Position numbers and translations under genes: made by a program. DNA of 64,000 nt. Origin: Croceicoccus estronivorus. Lineage in GTDB: Bacteria > Pseudomonadota > Alphaproteobacteria > Sphingomonadales > Sphingomonadaceae. The notes under the pieces are model-generated. The model made no database searches. It saw nothing but the letters and a program-made list of their open reading frames with translations, and was not told the DNA's origin. Shown here piece after piece: positions 1 to 8,678 of the stretch. How positions within the stretch are numbered: the first letter of the stretch is position 1; each line of letters opens with the position of its first letter. Where the stretch lies: NCBI RefSeq assembly GCF_001625325.1, contig NZ_JRQQ01000007.1, forward strand, positions 186,001 through 250,000. Reading direction: 5' to 3'.

Positions 1-261
1 GACCGGGTTTTGCATGTGATGCATGTCGAGCACGTTGGGGACGCACCCATGCTCGGCATAGAGGGCGACGAATGGATCGGGATCGTCAAATACCGGGAAG
101 CCTTCGAAATCGATCACTGCGTCGTCAGTGAAGCAGCTGCGCACTACATCTGGCTGCTTGCGATCGCATGCCCGCAGATAGCGGATCTTCAACTGCGTGA
201 TTGCGGCGGTATCTTCGATTGTCTGAACGCGTTGAGCCAGACTTTCCAATGTATCGTTCAT
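1..261 (-). CDS. SnoaL-like (NTF2-fold) protein, 3' end cut by window edge
   Basis: The reverse strand reads 87 codons from an ATG at 261 to the window edge without a stop, so the C-terminal half is missing. The visible N-terminus has the helix-then-strand pattern of SnoaL-like polyketide cyclase/dehydratase proteins: an AITQLKIRYLRACDRK helix, then CFTDDAVIDFEG, then a MHHMQNP stretch where bile-acid dehydratase BaiE-type and related small enzymes carry a conserved histidine. The start overlaps the stop of the upstream SDR gene as ATGA, so the two are translationally coupled and probably handle the same metabolite. By family, members act as dehydratases, isomerases or cyclases, or have no known activity. 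Here the substrate is unknown. Family assignment is fairly sure, function is not. Confidence 0.7.
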   Translation of the reverse strand, partial: MNDTLESLAQRVQTIEDTAAITQLKIRYLRACDRKQPDVVRSCFTDDAVIDFEGFPVFDDPDPFVALYAEHGCVPNVLDMHHMQNPV

Positions 262-1292
262 CCGTTTGCTTCTTTCGTTAGATTGCCGGCCTGTGTGCTT
301 CGCCGGGCCTGATAAAATGCTGCTGCGGCGCGGATTGAATCCTCGACCGGGGCAGGCTGCCATCCCAATTCGCGCCGTGCCCTGCTGCTGTCCATGTCAT
401 TCATGATATGGCTGAGCCGCACGGACTCAACAGACAGTTGGCTTTCGCGCTTGCGTACCCTGGCCACAAGATCAGAGACGAAGCCGATGATGTAAAGTAG
501 CGGCAGAGGCAGTGTCCGCAATTTCACATTGGTGCCTGCCTGTGCGATTGCGATTTCATAGAGCCGTCTCTGTTCAAGCCATTTTTCGGAAACGATATAA
601 CGTTCGCCAACACGGCCTTTCTGCTCTGCCAGCACCATCGCATCGGCGGCATCTGTTATCCCCACACAGGCAAGCCCGGCGTTTATGGTGAAAGGGGCAT
701 CGCCGAACATTACCGCGCAAAGGAGCCGCCCATGCGGTGTCAATGCGAAATCGCCCGCTCCATAGGTATTGGCGACATTCATTGCGATTCCAGGCAGGCC
801 ACGATTGTGTACGTATTCGAAAAAGCGTCGCTCGGCCTCAACCCGGCAGCGGACATAAGGCCCCGCCCGATCGGCATAATTGAAAGTGTCTTCTTCGGTG
901 GAGACACCCGCTTTGTTCAGGCCGATAGTCGCGATTGTACTGGTCATTACAAAACGCCGGACGTCATGTGTCAGGGCGGCCTCCATGACATTGATCAGCC
1001 CTTCGACATTGACCCGATACATCGGTGCCGGGTCCCGCAGCCAGGCCTGGGTGTTGACGACGCAATGGATGATGCTTCCGCAATCGGAAACCGCCCGCTC
1101 CACAGCCGCAGGGTCGGTGATGTCGCCATAATGCCATTCAACCGGCAGCCCCGCTATTCCCTCCACATTTGTCGTCTGGCGAACGATGACCCTGACCTTG
1201 CGTCTATCGGCAAGCAGACGCTTGACGACATGGCTCCCAAGAAAGCCTCCGGCCCCGGTGACAAGAACGGGGCGGTCTGCGCTGTCGAGCAT
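258..1292 (-). CDS. Extended SDR, NAD-dependent epimerase/dehydratase or 3-beta-HSD-like
   Basis: A 344-residue extended short-chain dehydrogenase. The nucleotide-binding GAGGFLGSHV motif is near residues 12-21 and a serine in FVMTSTIAT near 118. The active-site tyrosine lies near 146 in GPYVRCRVEAE, where the usual YxxxK reads YxxxR, so the catalytic lysine is an arginine. The start at 1292 is preferred over an ATG at 1298 because GGGGA sits six bases upstream of it. The gene is followed by the SnoaL-like gene with a 4-base overlap. Relatives include NAD(P)-dependent epimerases, dihydroflavonol reductases and 3-beta-hydroxysteroid dehydrogenases. With the neighbouring hydroxysteroid-type SDR and P450, alcohol/ketone interconversion on a cyclic substrate is plausible but is inference. 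Confidence 0.85.
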   Translation of the reverse strand: MLDSADRPVLVTGAGGFLGSHVVKRLLADRRKVRVIVRQTTNVEGIAGLPVEWHYGDITDPAAVERAVSDCGSIIHCVVNTQAWLRDPAPMYRVNVEGLINVMEAALTHDVRRFVMTSTIATIGLNKAGVSTEEDTFNYADRAGPYVRCRVEAERRFFEYVHNRGLPGIAMNVANTYGAGDFALTPHGRLLCAVMFGDAPFTINAGLACVGITDAADAMVLAEQKGRVGERYIVSEKWLEQRRLYEIAIAQAGTNVKLRTLPLPLLYIIGFVSDLVARVRKRESQLSVESVRLSHIMNDMDSSRARRELGWQPAPVEDSIRAAAAFYQARRSTQAGNLTKEANG

Positions 1293-1459
1293 TTCCATTC
1301 CCCGGATTTGCCAATTAGCACGCCAATGAGATGACGTTTGTGCAGGGATAAGTGCAAGGCGCGTGCCTGAACAAGGATCAGGCCAAGGCTTCGGTCAATC
1401 TATTGGCCGGATCGGTTGATCCAGCCATTTTTGACAAGCCAACGTAATCGATAAGCCCA

Positions 1460-2335
1460 TTATTCGCGCGCTGCGTCTGATTGCACACGGCGGCGGAAGT
1501 CCCCCGGTGTTTCACCTGTGGCGCGGGCAAAGAACACGCAAAAGGTTCCTGCACTGCCAAAGCCGATTTTCTCTGCGATATCCTTGATCAGGGCCGATGT
1601 ACCGGCAAGCAGTTCCATGGCGCGCTTCAGGCGAACTTCGGCCATGTATTGTGACAGGGTTTGGCCGGTGCTTTCCTTGAAGGCACGGCTGAGATGCCGT
1701 TCGCTGACAGTGGTCACGCGGCTGAGTTCGCTCAGTGTCACTGCGCCATTGCGATTGTCGATGTATTCGCAAACCTGACGCAGTGTGCGCCTTGCCAGTC
1801 CGCCGCGGTGCAACCCGCCCGGACGTTGCGTATCTGCCAGATGGCGAGTGAGTTCGATGATTACGGTAGTGCCGAGCGCGTCGATCATCGCGGGGGAGAG
1901 CGGACCGGGATTTTCCACCTCTGCAGCAAGTTTGGTCAGTGTCTGTGCGATATGGGGCGAACGGATGTTGAGACAGGCCAGCGCATCCTGCGGGGCAATT
2001 AATGTCGTTCGGCCGGTAATCCGCTCCAGTGTTTCGGCCGTGAATATGCAGCGCACGGAATCCGTCAGACCACCTTCTGCGCGTACATGGAGGGGCCAGC
2101 CAGCGGGAAGCGCCATGATGCGGCCAATGTTCACATAATCCGAAGTCTGTCCGCCCGTCTCGAACCGGCCGGTGGAAAATGTTTGCAGGCGTTGTCGTTG
2201 CATCGCCACGACATTGTCGGACTCCCCGATAATCAGGTCGCATGGCGATTCCGCTTTGTTCTGCGCCAGTTCGATGACGAACTGTTCGGTTGCGAACTGT
2301 GCGTAGGTCTGGGTTTGGCCCGAGCCTGTCGGCAT
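1460..2335 (-). CDS. AraC-family transcriptional regulator
   Basis: A 291-residue protein. Its C-terminal ~100 residues form the double helix-turn-helix of AraC/XylS regulators: a first HTH in VTLSELSRVTTVSERHLSRAF and a second HTH ending in IAEKIGFGSAGTFCVFFARATGETPGDFRRR. The N-terminal ~180 residues resemble the cupin-like AraC-binding domain type (ligand sensing) but show no diagnostic motif. It is divergent from the SDR/CMD pair that starts at 2543, with a 207-bp shared upstream region. It lies just upstream of the SDR/SnoaL operon on the same strand. By position it most likely controls one or both of these units. The inducer is unknown. I saw no convincing palindrome or direct repeat in the divergent region. 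Confidence 0.9.
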   Translation of the reverse strand: MPTGSGQTQTYAQFATEQFVIELAQNKAESPCDLIIGESDNVVAMQRQRLQTFSTGRFETGGQTSDYVNIGRIMALPAGWPLHVRAEGGLTDSVRCIFTAETLERITGRTTLIAPQDALACLNIRSPHIAQTLTKLAAEVENPGPLSPAMIDALGTTVIIELTRHLADTQRPGGLHRGGLARRTLRQVCEYIDNRNGAVTLSELSRVTTVSERHLSRAFKESTGQTLSQYMAEVRLKRAMELLAGTSALIKDIAEKIGFGSAGTFCVFFARATGETPGDFRRRVQSDAARE

Positions 2336-2542
2336 TTTCCTGTTCCCTGATGGCTGGCGAAGCGTGCCGCAGGTCTGCCAGCAAAGGCGAAGATCCTAGC
2401 GAAGCATGCGCGGACAGACAAATTTTTGGCCGCGAATGTTAAGTTCGGCGTGACAAGGCAATTGGTTCGATGCTCACGATACTGTTGGATGCAGGACAAC
2501 CAGATAGAGCGCGATAACAATCATAGAATCAGGAGAGCGGGC

Positions 2543-3370
2543 ATGCCGGGAATGTGCGATTATTCGGGGAAGAAAGTTGCCGTAGTGGGATGCTATTCAG
2601 GTATCGGGCATGCCACTGCCAAGGGTCTGCTCGACTTGGGTGCCGAAGTGCATGGGGCGGACATCAGGCCCTGTGACCTGCCGCTCGCATCTTTCACGGA
2701 ATGTGACACGCGAGAAACAGGTTCGATCGATGGTGCGCTGAAGGCATTTGGCAGCGGCATCGACGCATTTTTCTATTGCTCCGGTCTGCCGCAGACCCGC
2801 CCGCCGCTCGATGTACTGAAAGTCAACTTTCTCGGCCTGCGATACATGATCGAACGTGTGCGACCAAAGATTGCAAAGGACGGTTCAGTCTCTTTGATCG
2901 CTTCGACTGCGGGTAATGGCTGGCCGCAACGGGTGGAAACGGTGACGGATTTTATCACCACGGCTGATTTCGATCAGGGGGTCGCATGGGCCGAACCCCG
3001 GCTTGAAGAGCTTGGCGATCCCTATGCTTTCTCGAAAGAGGCCGCCATTGTCTGGACCCTGCGCCAGAGCGCGGATTTTATCCGCAGCGGTGTACGCCTG
3101 AATTGCCTCAGCCCTGGGCCGACCATTACCGGAATGACCCCGGATTTCGACAGCGTCGGGCCTGCGATCATCGATGTTTACACACAGCCGCTGGGGCGCC
3201 GCTCCACTCCGGAGGAACAAGCCTGGCCGCTCATTTTCATGGGCAGCCGCGAAGCGAGCTACCTCAATGGTTGCAACTTCATTGTTGACGCGGGGTTCAC
3301 TGCGGCGATGACCACGGGCCAGATCGACCTTGATGCACTGCTGGCAGAGGCGATGAGCGCCGATGCCTGA
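2543..3370 (+). CDS. SDR similar to 3-alpha-hydroxysteroid / coniferyl-alcohol dehydrogenases
   Basis: A 275-residue classical SDR beginning at the ATG at 2543, chosen because AGGAG lies seven bases upstream; the reading frame is open further upstream without a good site. The cofactor loop is VVGCYSGIGHATAKG, an active-site serine lies in SLIASTAG, and YxxxK is present as YAFSK. The long insertion between serine and tyrosine (the WPQRVETVTDFITTADFDQG region) is characteristic of the 3-alpha-hydroxysteroid dehydrogenase/carbonyl reductase group and of sphingomonad coniferyl-alcohol dehydrogenases. The expected reaction is NAD(P)-dependent oxidation of a secondary or primary alcohol in the cytoplasm. 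It overlaps the carboxymuconolactone-decarboxylase-like gene by 8 bases, so the two are co-translated. Confidence 0.88.
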   Translation: MPGMCDYSGKKVAVVGCYSGIGHATAKGLLDLGAEVHGADIRPCDLPLASFTECDTRETGSIDGALKAFGSGIDAFFYCSGLPQTRPPLDVLKVNFLGLRYMIERVRPKIAKDGSVSLIASTAGNGWPQRVETVTDFITTADFDQGVAWAEPRLEELGDPYAFSKEAAIVWTLRQSADFIRSGVRLNCLSPGPTITGMTPDFDSVGPAIIDVYTQPLGRRSTPEEQAWPLIFMGSREASYLNGCNFIVDAGFTAAMTTGQIDLDALLAEAMSADA

Positions 3371-3758
3371 CGAGAAGAAAGATCGTGCTGCTCGCATGGC
3401 GTTGGGCGAGGCAATGTTCGATGAGGTCTATGGCGGCATCGTGTCCTTGCCCGAAGGGGCGGCCCGAGACGATTACATCGATGACCTTGTCGGGCATCTC
3501 TTCGGAGAGATCTGGTCGCGCGACGTTTTGTCGGTGCGCGACCGGCGGCTCCTGCTGCTTGGGGCGTCGATCGCACTCGGGGAAGCGGGCATTGTGGAAA
3601 TCCAGATGCGTGCGGCCCGCAAGAAAGGTGAATTGACGGACGAGCAGCTGAAGGAAGTGCTGCTCTTCATGGTCAATTATGTCGGATATCCGCGGGCAAG
3701 CGGGCTGCAACAGGCGCTCGGCAGGATTTTTGCCGAAGACGGCGATCAGAGCGCCTGA
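3363..3758 (+). CDS. Carboxymuconolactone decarboxylase (CMD) family protein
   Basis: A 131-residue protein of the all-helical CMD/AhpD fold, close to the usual length of single-domain CMD proteins. Visible features are the helix SVRDRRLLLLGASIALGEAG and the later EQLKEVLLFMVNYVGYPRA stretch, which matches the conserved EvI..l.h...Y.G.P.a segment of gamma-carboxymuconolactone decarboxylases. It has no CxxC pair, so it is not an AhpD-type peroxidase. Its start overlaps the end of the upstream hydroxysteroid-dehydrogenase-like SDR. No other beta-ketoadipate gene is near, so a role in protocatechuate catabolism is unlikely. A decarboxylase or tautomerase step downstream of the SDR is the reasonable guess. 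Confidence 0.85.
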   Translation: MPDEKKDRAARMALGEAMFDEVYGGIVSLPEGAARDDYIDDLVGHLFGEIWSRDVLSVRDRRLLLLGASIALGEAGIVEIQMRAARKKGELTDEQLKEVLLFMVNYVGYPRASGLQQALGRIFAEDGDQSA

Positions 3759-3785
3759 AACGAAATAGCGGCCTGTCCTTTTGCA

Positions 3786-3811
3786 GGCTTGATGGTTGGA
3801 GCCATCAAGCC
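3786..3811. terminator. Hairpin between convergent genes, candidate bidirectional terminator
   Basis: Perfect 10-bp arms (GGCTTGATGG / CCATCAAGCC) with a 6-base loop lie between the CMD gene (+) and the SDR gene (-), covering the last codons of the latter. No long T-run follows on either strand, so termination strength is uncertain. Confidence 0.55.
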
Positions 3812-4587
3812 AGGTCGATGTCGGCTTCCATGACCTTTGGCCGTTTTCCGACAGGCCGCATCGTGACGGAATCGAACGTGCAGTTGGCAGGCAGGTCGAA
3901 GATATGGGCGATCTGTTCCCCGACATCGGCCACATCCATCATCCCGCCGAAGTGCGTCCCTGTTTCAAGCCAGCTCTTGTAAGCTTCACCGGCGCGGGCT
4001 TCGTCCCATCCAGTCCCGAAACCTGTCGCGGTATCGCCGGGAATGAAGTTGGTGACGCCGATGTTGTCGCCGCGTACTTCATGGCGCAGCTCGTCGGTAA
4101 AGCGTTCCAACCCCAGCTTGGTGGAACCATAGATCGACAGGTGAGCAAACGCGTCCAGCGTATGCGCTGCAGCGGATGAGACGTTGACAATGCGTCCCCC
4201 GCCACGAGAGCGCAGGTATCCGATTGCAGCCCTGCACATGATGATGGGCGCGAAGAAGTTGATGTCGATCTGCTCGCGGACTTCGGCGATGTCGAGCTTT
4301 TCGATTGGGTTAGGGTAAGCGGTGCCAGCGTTGTTCACTACGCCATCGACCCCGCCAAAATGATCGTAGACCCGAGCGAACAGATCGATGACGTCTTCGG
4401 GATCGGCAACATTTGCGGCGAACCCGGTTGCGGTGCCGCCGATCCGTGCCGCCGCGTCTTCGATTGTAGTGGCGCTACGTCCGACCAGAGCCACTCGTGC
4501 CCCTCGCCGGGCGAGCGTCTCCGCCGCGTGATAGCCGATATTGCGGGCTGCACCGGTGACGATGATGACTTTGTCCCTGGCGCTCAT
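3805..4587 (-). CDS. Classical SDR oxidoreductase
   Basis: A 260-residue classical short-chain dehydrogenase with the TGAARNIGYH cofactor loop near residues 11-20, VVNNAGT, an active-site serine in VNVSSAAA and YGSTK as the YxxxK pair. The arginine in the cofactor loop and VGRS after the second strand suggest NADP(H) preference, by analogy. It is the last gene of a minus-strand operon: 3-hydroxyacid dehydrogenase-like, aldehyde dehydrogenase, then this gene, overlapping the aldehyde dehydrogenase by ATGA. It is probably an alcohol/ketone oxidoreductase serving the same pathway. The substrate is not readable. Confidence 0.9.
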   Translation of the reverse strand: MSARDKVIIVTGAARNIGYHAAETLARRGARVALVGRSATTIEDAAARIGGTATGFAANVADPEDVIDLFARVYDHFGGVDGVVNNAGTAYPNPIEKLDIAEVREQIDINFFAPIIMCRAAIGYLRSRGGGRIVNVSSAAAHTLDAFAHLSIYGSTKLGLERFTDELRHEVRGDNIGVTNFIPGDTATGFGTGWDEARAGEAYKSWLETGTHFGGMMDVADVGEQIAHIFDLPANCTFDSVTMRPVGKRPKVMEADIDLA

Positions 4588-6041
4588 ACCTCTACCCCGA
4601 TCACTTTGAGTTGCAGATATTCTTCGAAGCCTTCGACGCCCATTTCGCGGCCAATGCCGCTCTGTTTGTAACCGCCGAAGGGGGAATCCGGCGCGAAGAC
4701 ATTGGCGTTGTTGATATTGACGGTTCCCGTGCGGATGCGCTTCGCCATCGCCAGCGCGCGATCGGTATTTCCCGACTGGATGCTGCCGGACAGCCCGTAG
4801 ATGCTGTCGTTGGCGATCTGGACCGCATGATCGTCGTCATCGTAGGGAATGATTGCGAGCACCGGGCCGAAGATCTCCTCCTGGGCGATCCGCATGCTGT
4901 TATCGACATTGGCGAACACTGTGGGTTCCACATAATATCCGCCATTTCGGTCATCGGCTTTGCCACCAGCCATCAGCGTTGCGCCATCTTCGATGCCCGA
5001 TTGAATATATTGCAGGATGCGTTGGCGCTGGGTCTCCGAGATTACCGGGCTCAACATCTGATCGGGAGCATCCGGATCGCCATATGGGAGCGAGGCGAAA
5101 AGCTGCGTTGCAAGCTCCGCGGCCTCGTCATGCCGCTCACGCGGGACGAGCAGCCGTGTCGTGATCGCGCAGCCCTGACCGGCGTGATAGCAAACGGTCA
5201 GTGCACTGTAGATGGCCTGCGGAAAAGGTGCGTCGTCGAGAATGATGTTGGCGGACTTTCCGCCAAGTTCGAGGAATACGCGTTTCAGCGTGGCGGCGGC
5301 GGTTTCCATCACCCGGCGCCCGGTTGCGGTCGATCCGGTAAAGCTGATCAGATCCACGCGGCTGTCGGAGACGAGTTGTTCGCTGACACCAACCTTGTCG
5401 CTGGATGTAATGATGTTGAGCGCACCGGCGGGGAAATCCACTGCCGCAGCAGCCTCCCCCAGCAACGCGGCGGTCCAGGGGGTTTCGGGCGCAGCTTTCA
5501 ATACTACTGTGCATCCGGCGGCGAGGGCGGGCGTGATCTTTGCAAGATTGATTTGCATCGGCACGTTCCAGGGCGTGATGGCACCTGCAACCCCGGCTGC
5601 CTCGCGCACGATGATCCGCTCAGTCGGGTTTCCGAACGCCTGGGTCGGCCCCAGTTTCCGTTCGTATTCATAGTTTTCCGCCAGTTCCAGCGTCCAGTCC
5701 ATGAATTCGATCGGCAGATCGTGCCCAGGGCCGGCCATGACCATCGCTGCGGAGCCGGTTTCAGCAGCAACGCGTGCGCGATTTGCGTCCGCACGGCGGC
5801 GCAATTCGGCTTGCAGCCGCCGCAATGCATCGACACGGAGCCGTACATCGGTGGACCATGCGGTTTCGTCGAAACACCGTCGGGCAGCAGCGATTGCAGC
5901 ATCCATGTCGGCGGTGCCGGCATCCGCAGCCTGTCCCACCACTTTGCCTGTGGCAGGGGCGACAACGTCATAGAGGCGCGCGTCTTGAGCTTCACATAGC
6001 TTCCCGTCTATATACAGGGTGCTTGTCGGAAAAGAGGTCAC
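4584..6041 (-). CDS. NAD(P)-dependent aldehyde dehydrogenase
   Basis: A 485-residue aldehyde dehydrogenase with all hallmark elements: the cofactor and oxyanion asparagine in ITPWNVPMQ, the general-base glutamate in LELGGKSANI, the catalytic cysteine in AGQGCAITTR, the EEIFGPVL segment and the C-terminal GGYKQSGIGRE. It starts with GTG at 6041, one base after the stop of the upstream 3-hydroxyacid dehydrogenase-like gene, with AAGGA upstream. Expected reaction: oxidation of an aldehyde to the free acid with NAD(P)+ in the cytoplasm. Its neighbours suggest it works after an alcohol-oxidising SDR. The family does not allow the substrate to be named. Confidence 0.93.
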   Translation of the reverse strand: MTSFPTSTLYIDGKLCEAQDARLYDVVAPATGKVVGQAADAGTADMDAAIAAARRCFDETAWSTDVRLRVDALRRLQAELRRRADANRARVAAETGSAAMVMAGPGHDLPIEFMDWTLELAENYEYERKLGPTQAFGNPTERIIVREAAGVAGAITPWNVPMQINLAKITPALAAGCTVVLKAAPETPWTAALLGEAAAAVDFPAGALNIITSSDKVGVSEQLVSDSRVDLISFTGSTATGRRVMETAAATLKRVFLELGGKSANIILDDAPFPQAIYSALTVCYHAGQGCAITTRLLVPRERHDEAAELATQLFASLPYGDPDAPDQMLSPVISETQRQRILQYIQSGIEDGATLMAGGKADDRNGGYYVEPTVFANVDNSMRIAQEEIFGPVLAIIPYDDDDHAVQIANDSIYGLSGSIQSGNTDRALAMAKRIRTGTVNINNANVFAPDSPFGGYKQSGIGREMGVEGFEEYLQLKVIGVEV

Positions 6042-6042
6042 G

Positions 6043-6903
6043 TCAGTCGATCCTTTCTACGGCAGGCCTGAACAGCGCCTTCACGCTCTCCGTGAAAGCC
6101 GCCGGAATTTCCTGCATTTCGGCAAATTCTAGCGCCACGCTGAGATCTTTCTCGGCCAGCGATGCCAGCGCTGACTGGACCGCGAGCAGCTTTTCACGTT
6201 GTTCACTGGTCGTCGCGCCTTCACGAGAAACCAGATAGGCTCGCATGGAGGGTGTGAGATTGCCGTTCGTCTCCATGACGTCGATGAGCTTCTCCGGCGC
6301 GACACCCCCGGTCATCAGCAATCGGACCGCTTCAACAGCTGCCAGAAGCTCCGCATATGTGACCAGATTGTTTGCAGCTTTCAGCTTCATTCCAGCGCCG
6401 AGAGGCCCTGCATGGATGATCTTGTTGCAGTAACAATCGAGCATCGGGCGAAGAGAGTCGACTGCTGCCGCCTCGCCACCGACCATCACCACCAGTTGCC
6501 CTTCTTCTGCGTTCCAGGGGCCGCCCGTCACTGCGGCGTCGATCAAGGTCGCACCCTGGCTGGCGAGTGAATGCGAAAGCCTGTCGATCAGACTGAACGG
6601 CACTGTGCTGTGAATGGCGATGAAGGGGGCGTCAGGGCGCTTTCTCTGCGATAGTCCTTCCAGCAGTCCGCCAGGCCCCGACACGACGTTTTCGCAATCT
6701 TCACCGTTGCGCACGCAGATGCCGATCAGTTCGCAGTTCTGCGCGAGAGCGGCTGCATTCTGCGCCTTGTCGAACTTTCCGGAAAGCGGATCGTAGGCGC
6801 TCGCGGCAACATCGAACAGCATCGGCGGCTGGTCGCCCATGCTGACAATCCGTTGAGCGATAGGCAATCCGATGTTGCCGAGACCGATAAAGCCCATTCG
6901 CAT
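6043..6903 (-). CDS. 3-hydroxyacid dehydrogenase family (HIBADH/tartronate semialdehyde reductase-like)
   Basis: A 286-residue NAD-dependent dehydrogenase of the 6-phosphogluconate/3-hydroxyisobutyrate dehydrogenase superfamily. It shows MGFIGLGNIGLPIA at the N-terminus (Rossmann fold), DAAVTGGPWNAEEGQL (substrate loop) and the catalytic lysine in GAGMKLKAANN. The frame stays open to 7266, but the GFIGLGNIG motif must sit at the N-terminus, so ATG 6903 (or ATG 6897) is the start; the ribosome site is weak. It is the first gene of the operon that continues with the aldehyde dehydrogenase and SDR. It differs clearly from the mmsB product at 30760-31629 and so probably has another beta-hydroxyacid substrate. 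Confidence 0.85.
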   Translation of the reverse strand: MRMGFIGLGNIGLPIAQRIVSMGDQPPMLFDVAASAYDPLSGKFDKAQNAAALAQNCELIGICVRNGEDCENVVSGPGGLLEGLSQRKRPDAPFIAIHSTVPFSLIDRLSHSLASQGATLIDAAVTGGPWNAEEGQLVVMVGGEAAAVDSLRPMLDCYCNKIIHAGPLGAGMKLKAANNLVTYAELLAAVEAVRLLMTGGVAPEKLIDVMETNGNLTPSMRAYLVSREGATTSEQREKLLAVQSALASLAEKDLSVALEFAEMQEIPAAFTESVKALFRPAVERID

Positions 6904-7164
6904 GATCTTGCCGAACCTCACCCAAGTTTCCGCATCGTTTCGTGCGGTACGTCGGCGCCGATGGACGCCTGTTTCCAAACCTAACCGAACAATCGGGGCA
7001 AGATAGCCCGCACGCGGCGGAGGGCCGTATTGTTGTCTTACAGGAAATATTTTGGCGTGATTGCAACATATACTGCCCTTGCCGACTTGCGGGCAGGGCC
7101 TATGAATTTCGCAGTACCCACTGTGGTGGTTCGCAAGAAAAATAAGCGTTCCAGGAGAGATGCC

Positions 7165-8337
7165 GTGACATTGGCAACGGAAATCTACGACCCATTCGCC
7201 TTTGCGGCGGGCGATGACCCTTTTCCGATCTATCGCAAGCTGCGTGACGATTATCCGCTGTATCACAACCGGAAATGGAACTTTTTCGCATTATCGCGCT
7301 ACGACGACGTGGCTGTGGCCGTTCGCGACTTTCGCACGTTTTCGAGCCAGTTCGGCACGTCTCTCGAAACACTGAAGGAACAGGTTCCGGTTCTTATAAA
7401 CTGCGATCCGCCGGATCATACCCGGCTGAGGCACTTGATTGCCCCCTTGTTTACTCCCGGACAAGTGCAAGGTCTGGAGGCCACTGTCAGGGAATATGCG
7501 CAGGCGCTTCTCGAACCTGTTCGCGAAGGGGCGGAATTCGACATCATTGCGGACTTCGCGGCCAAACTGCCCATGGCGATCATTTGCCGCCTGCTGGGGT
7601 TTCGCCAGGAAGATGAAGACATGCTGCGCGAATGGACTGACCTGTGCGTTCATCGCGAGGAAGGCGTGTTCGAAATGCCGGAGGAGGGGATGCAGGCGAC
7701 CCTCAAGCTCTACGGTTATTTCGAAAAGGAACTGGCGGCGCGCGCAAGCAGCCCGCGCAATGACATCGTTCAGAAACTGGCGGATGCGGAGAAGGCGGGC
7801 AGCCTGACACGCGAGGAAGTGCTGGGTTACCTGTATATTCTGTCCATCGCGGGCAATGAAACGACGACCAAGCTGATCGGCAACATGGCATGGCAGTTCG
7901 ATCGCGTTCCCGGCGCCTATTCCGAAGCCCGCCGGAGCGGCGATCTGTGGGGGCAGGCAATCGAAGAAGCGATGCGCTTCGACGGGCCGACCCATATGAT
8001 GGCGCGCACGACCACCAGGGACGTTGAACTGCATGGCGGGACCATCCCTGCGGGCGCGAAGGTCGCTCTGCTGTATATGAGCGGCAATCGCGACGAACGA
8101 AAATATAAGGCGCCGGATCGGTTCGATATTGCGCGCAACCCACGCGATCACCTCGGTTTTGGAGGCGGGTTGCACGCATGTCTCGGCGCAGCGCTGGCAC
8201 GGCTCGAAGCGCGTGTCGCCTGGGAGGAGCTGTCGAAAATGATGAGTGAGTTCGACATCGATACAAGCGGTGTGAAGCGCGTGCAGTCGCCTCAGGTCCG
8301 GGGATTCACCAGCCTTCCACTGCGTTTCGCCAGATAG
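7165..8337 (+). CDS. Cytochrome P450 (bacterial class I)
   Basis: A 390-residue soluble P450. The I-helix oxygen-activation motif reads AGNETT, the K-helix ExxR is in EEAMRFDGP, and the haem loop FGGGLHACLGAALAR has the proximal cysteine near residue 339. I start it at GTG 7165 because AGGAGAG lies just upstream; an ATG at 7102 would add 21 unlike residues. The gene heads a P450, [2Fe-2S] ferredoxin, SDR operon, so electrons probably come from the adjacent ferredoxin. No ferredoxin reductase is in the window. The expected role is hydroxylation of a hydrophobic substrate such as a terpenoid or steroid. That substrate class is inferred from context only. Confidence 0.95.
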   Translation: MTLATEIYDPFAFAAGDDPFPIYRKLRDDYPLYHNRKWNFFALSRYDDVAVAVRDFRTFSSQFGTSLETLKEQVPVLINCDPPDHTRLRHLIAPLFTPGQVQGLEATVREYAQALLEPVREGAEFDIIADFAAKLPMAIICRLLGFRQEDEDMLREWTDLCVHREEGVFEMPEEGMQATLKLYGYFEKELAARASSPRNDIVQKLADAEKAGSLTREEVLGYLYILSIAGNETTTKLIGNMAWQFDRVPGAYSEARRSGDLWGQAIEEAMRFDGPTHMMARTTTRDVELHGGTIPAGAKVALLYMSGNRDERKYKAPDRFDIARNPRDHLGFGGGLHACLGAALARLEARVAWEELSKMMSEFDIDTSGVKRVQSPQVRGFTSLPLRFAR

Positions 8338-8360
8338 TTTGCCAGTTGCCGGAGTAGATC

Positions 8361-8678
8361 ATGCCCAAAGTCCTGTTTGAACCCGAAGGCGAGGCGACGA
8401 TCGAGGTCGACGCTCTTGAAGACATGACGCTGATGGAAGCTGCCTTGATGGGCGGTGTCCCCCATATTCTCGCAAGCTGTGGCGGCATTTGTTCGTGCGC
8501 CACGTGCCATGTCGTCATTGCCGATGAATGGGCTGACCTGATTGGCAAGGCAAACGAGGAAGAGAGCGAGATGCTGGATACAGTGGCAAGTCGCCGCCCG
8601 CACAGCCGCCTCGGGTGCCAGGTAAAGCTCGCCAATGCCCATGACGGCGTACGCGTCATCGTGCCCGGGGAGAGCTGA
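8361..8678 (+). CDS. [2Fe-2S] ferredoxin, putidaredoxin/adrenodoxin type
   Basis: A 105-residue vertebrate-type ferredoxin. Cysteines at 40, 46, 49 (in SCGGICSCATCHV) and 86 (RLGCQV) give the C-x5-C-x2-C...C spacing of putidaredoxin. Cys44 is an additional cysteine inside the cluster loop. The gene lies 23 bp after the P450 and its stop overlaps the start of the next SDR (TGATG). It should carry single electrons to the P450 from a flavoprotein reductase encoded elsewhere. Confidence 0.95.
   Translation: MPKVLFEPEGEATIEVDALEDMTLMEAALMGGVPHILASCGGICSCATCHVVIADEWADLIGKANEEESEMLDTVASRRPHSRLGCQVKLANAHDGVRVIVPGES

Noticed and set aside
4611-5999. Open frame of 462 codons on the plus strand
   Set aside because: It lies antisense to the aldehyde dehydrogenase, has no family features and is explained by the codon bias of the high-GC gene on the other strand. 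The same applies to many long antisense frames here.
6904-7266. N-terminal extension of the 3-hydroxyacid dehydrogenase-like protein
   Set aside because: The Rossmann motif must be at the N-terminus and the extra 120 residues match nothing; the region is the divergent upstream region of the P450 gene.
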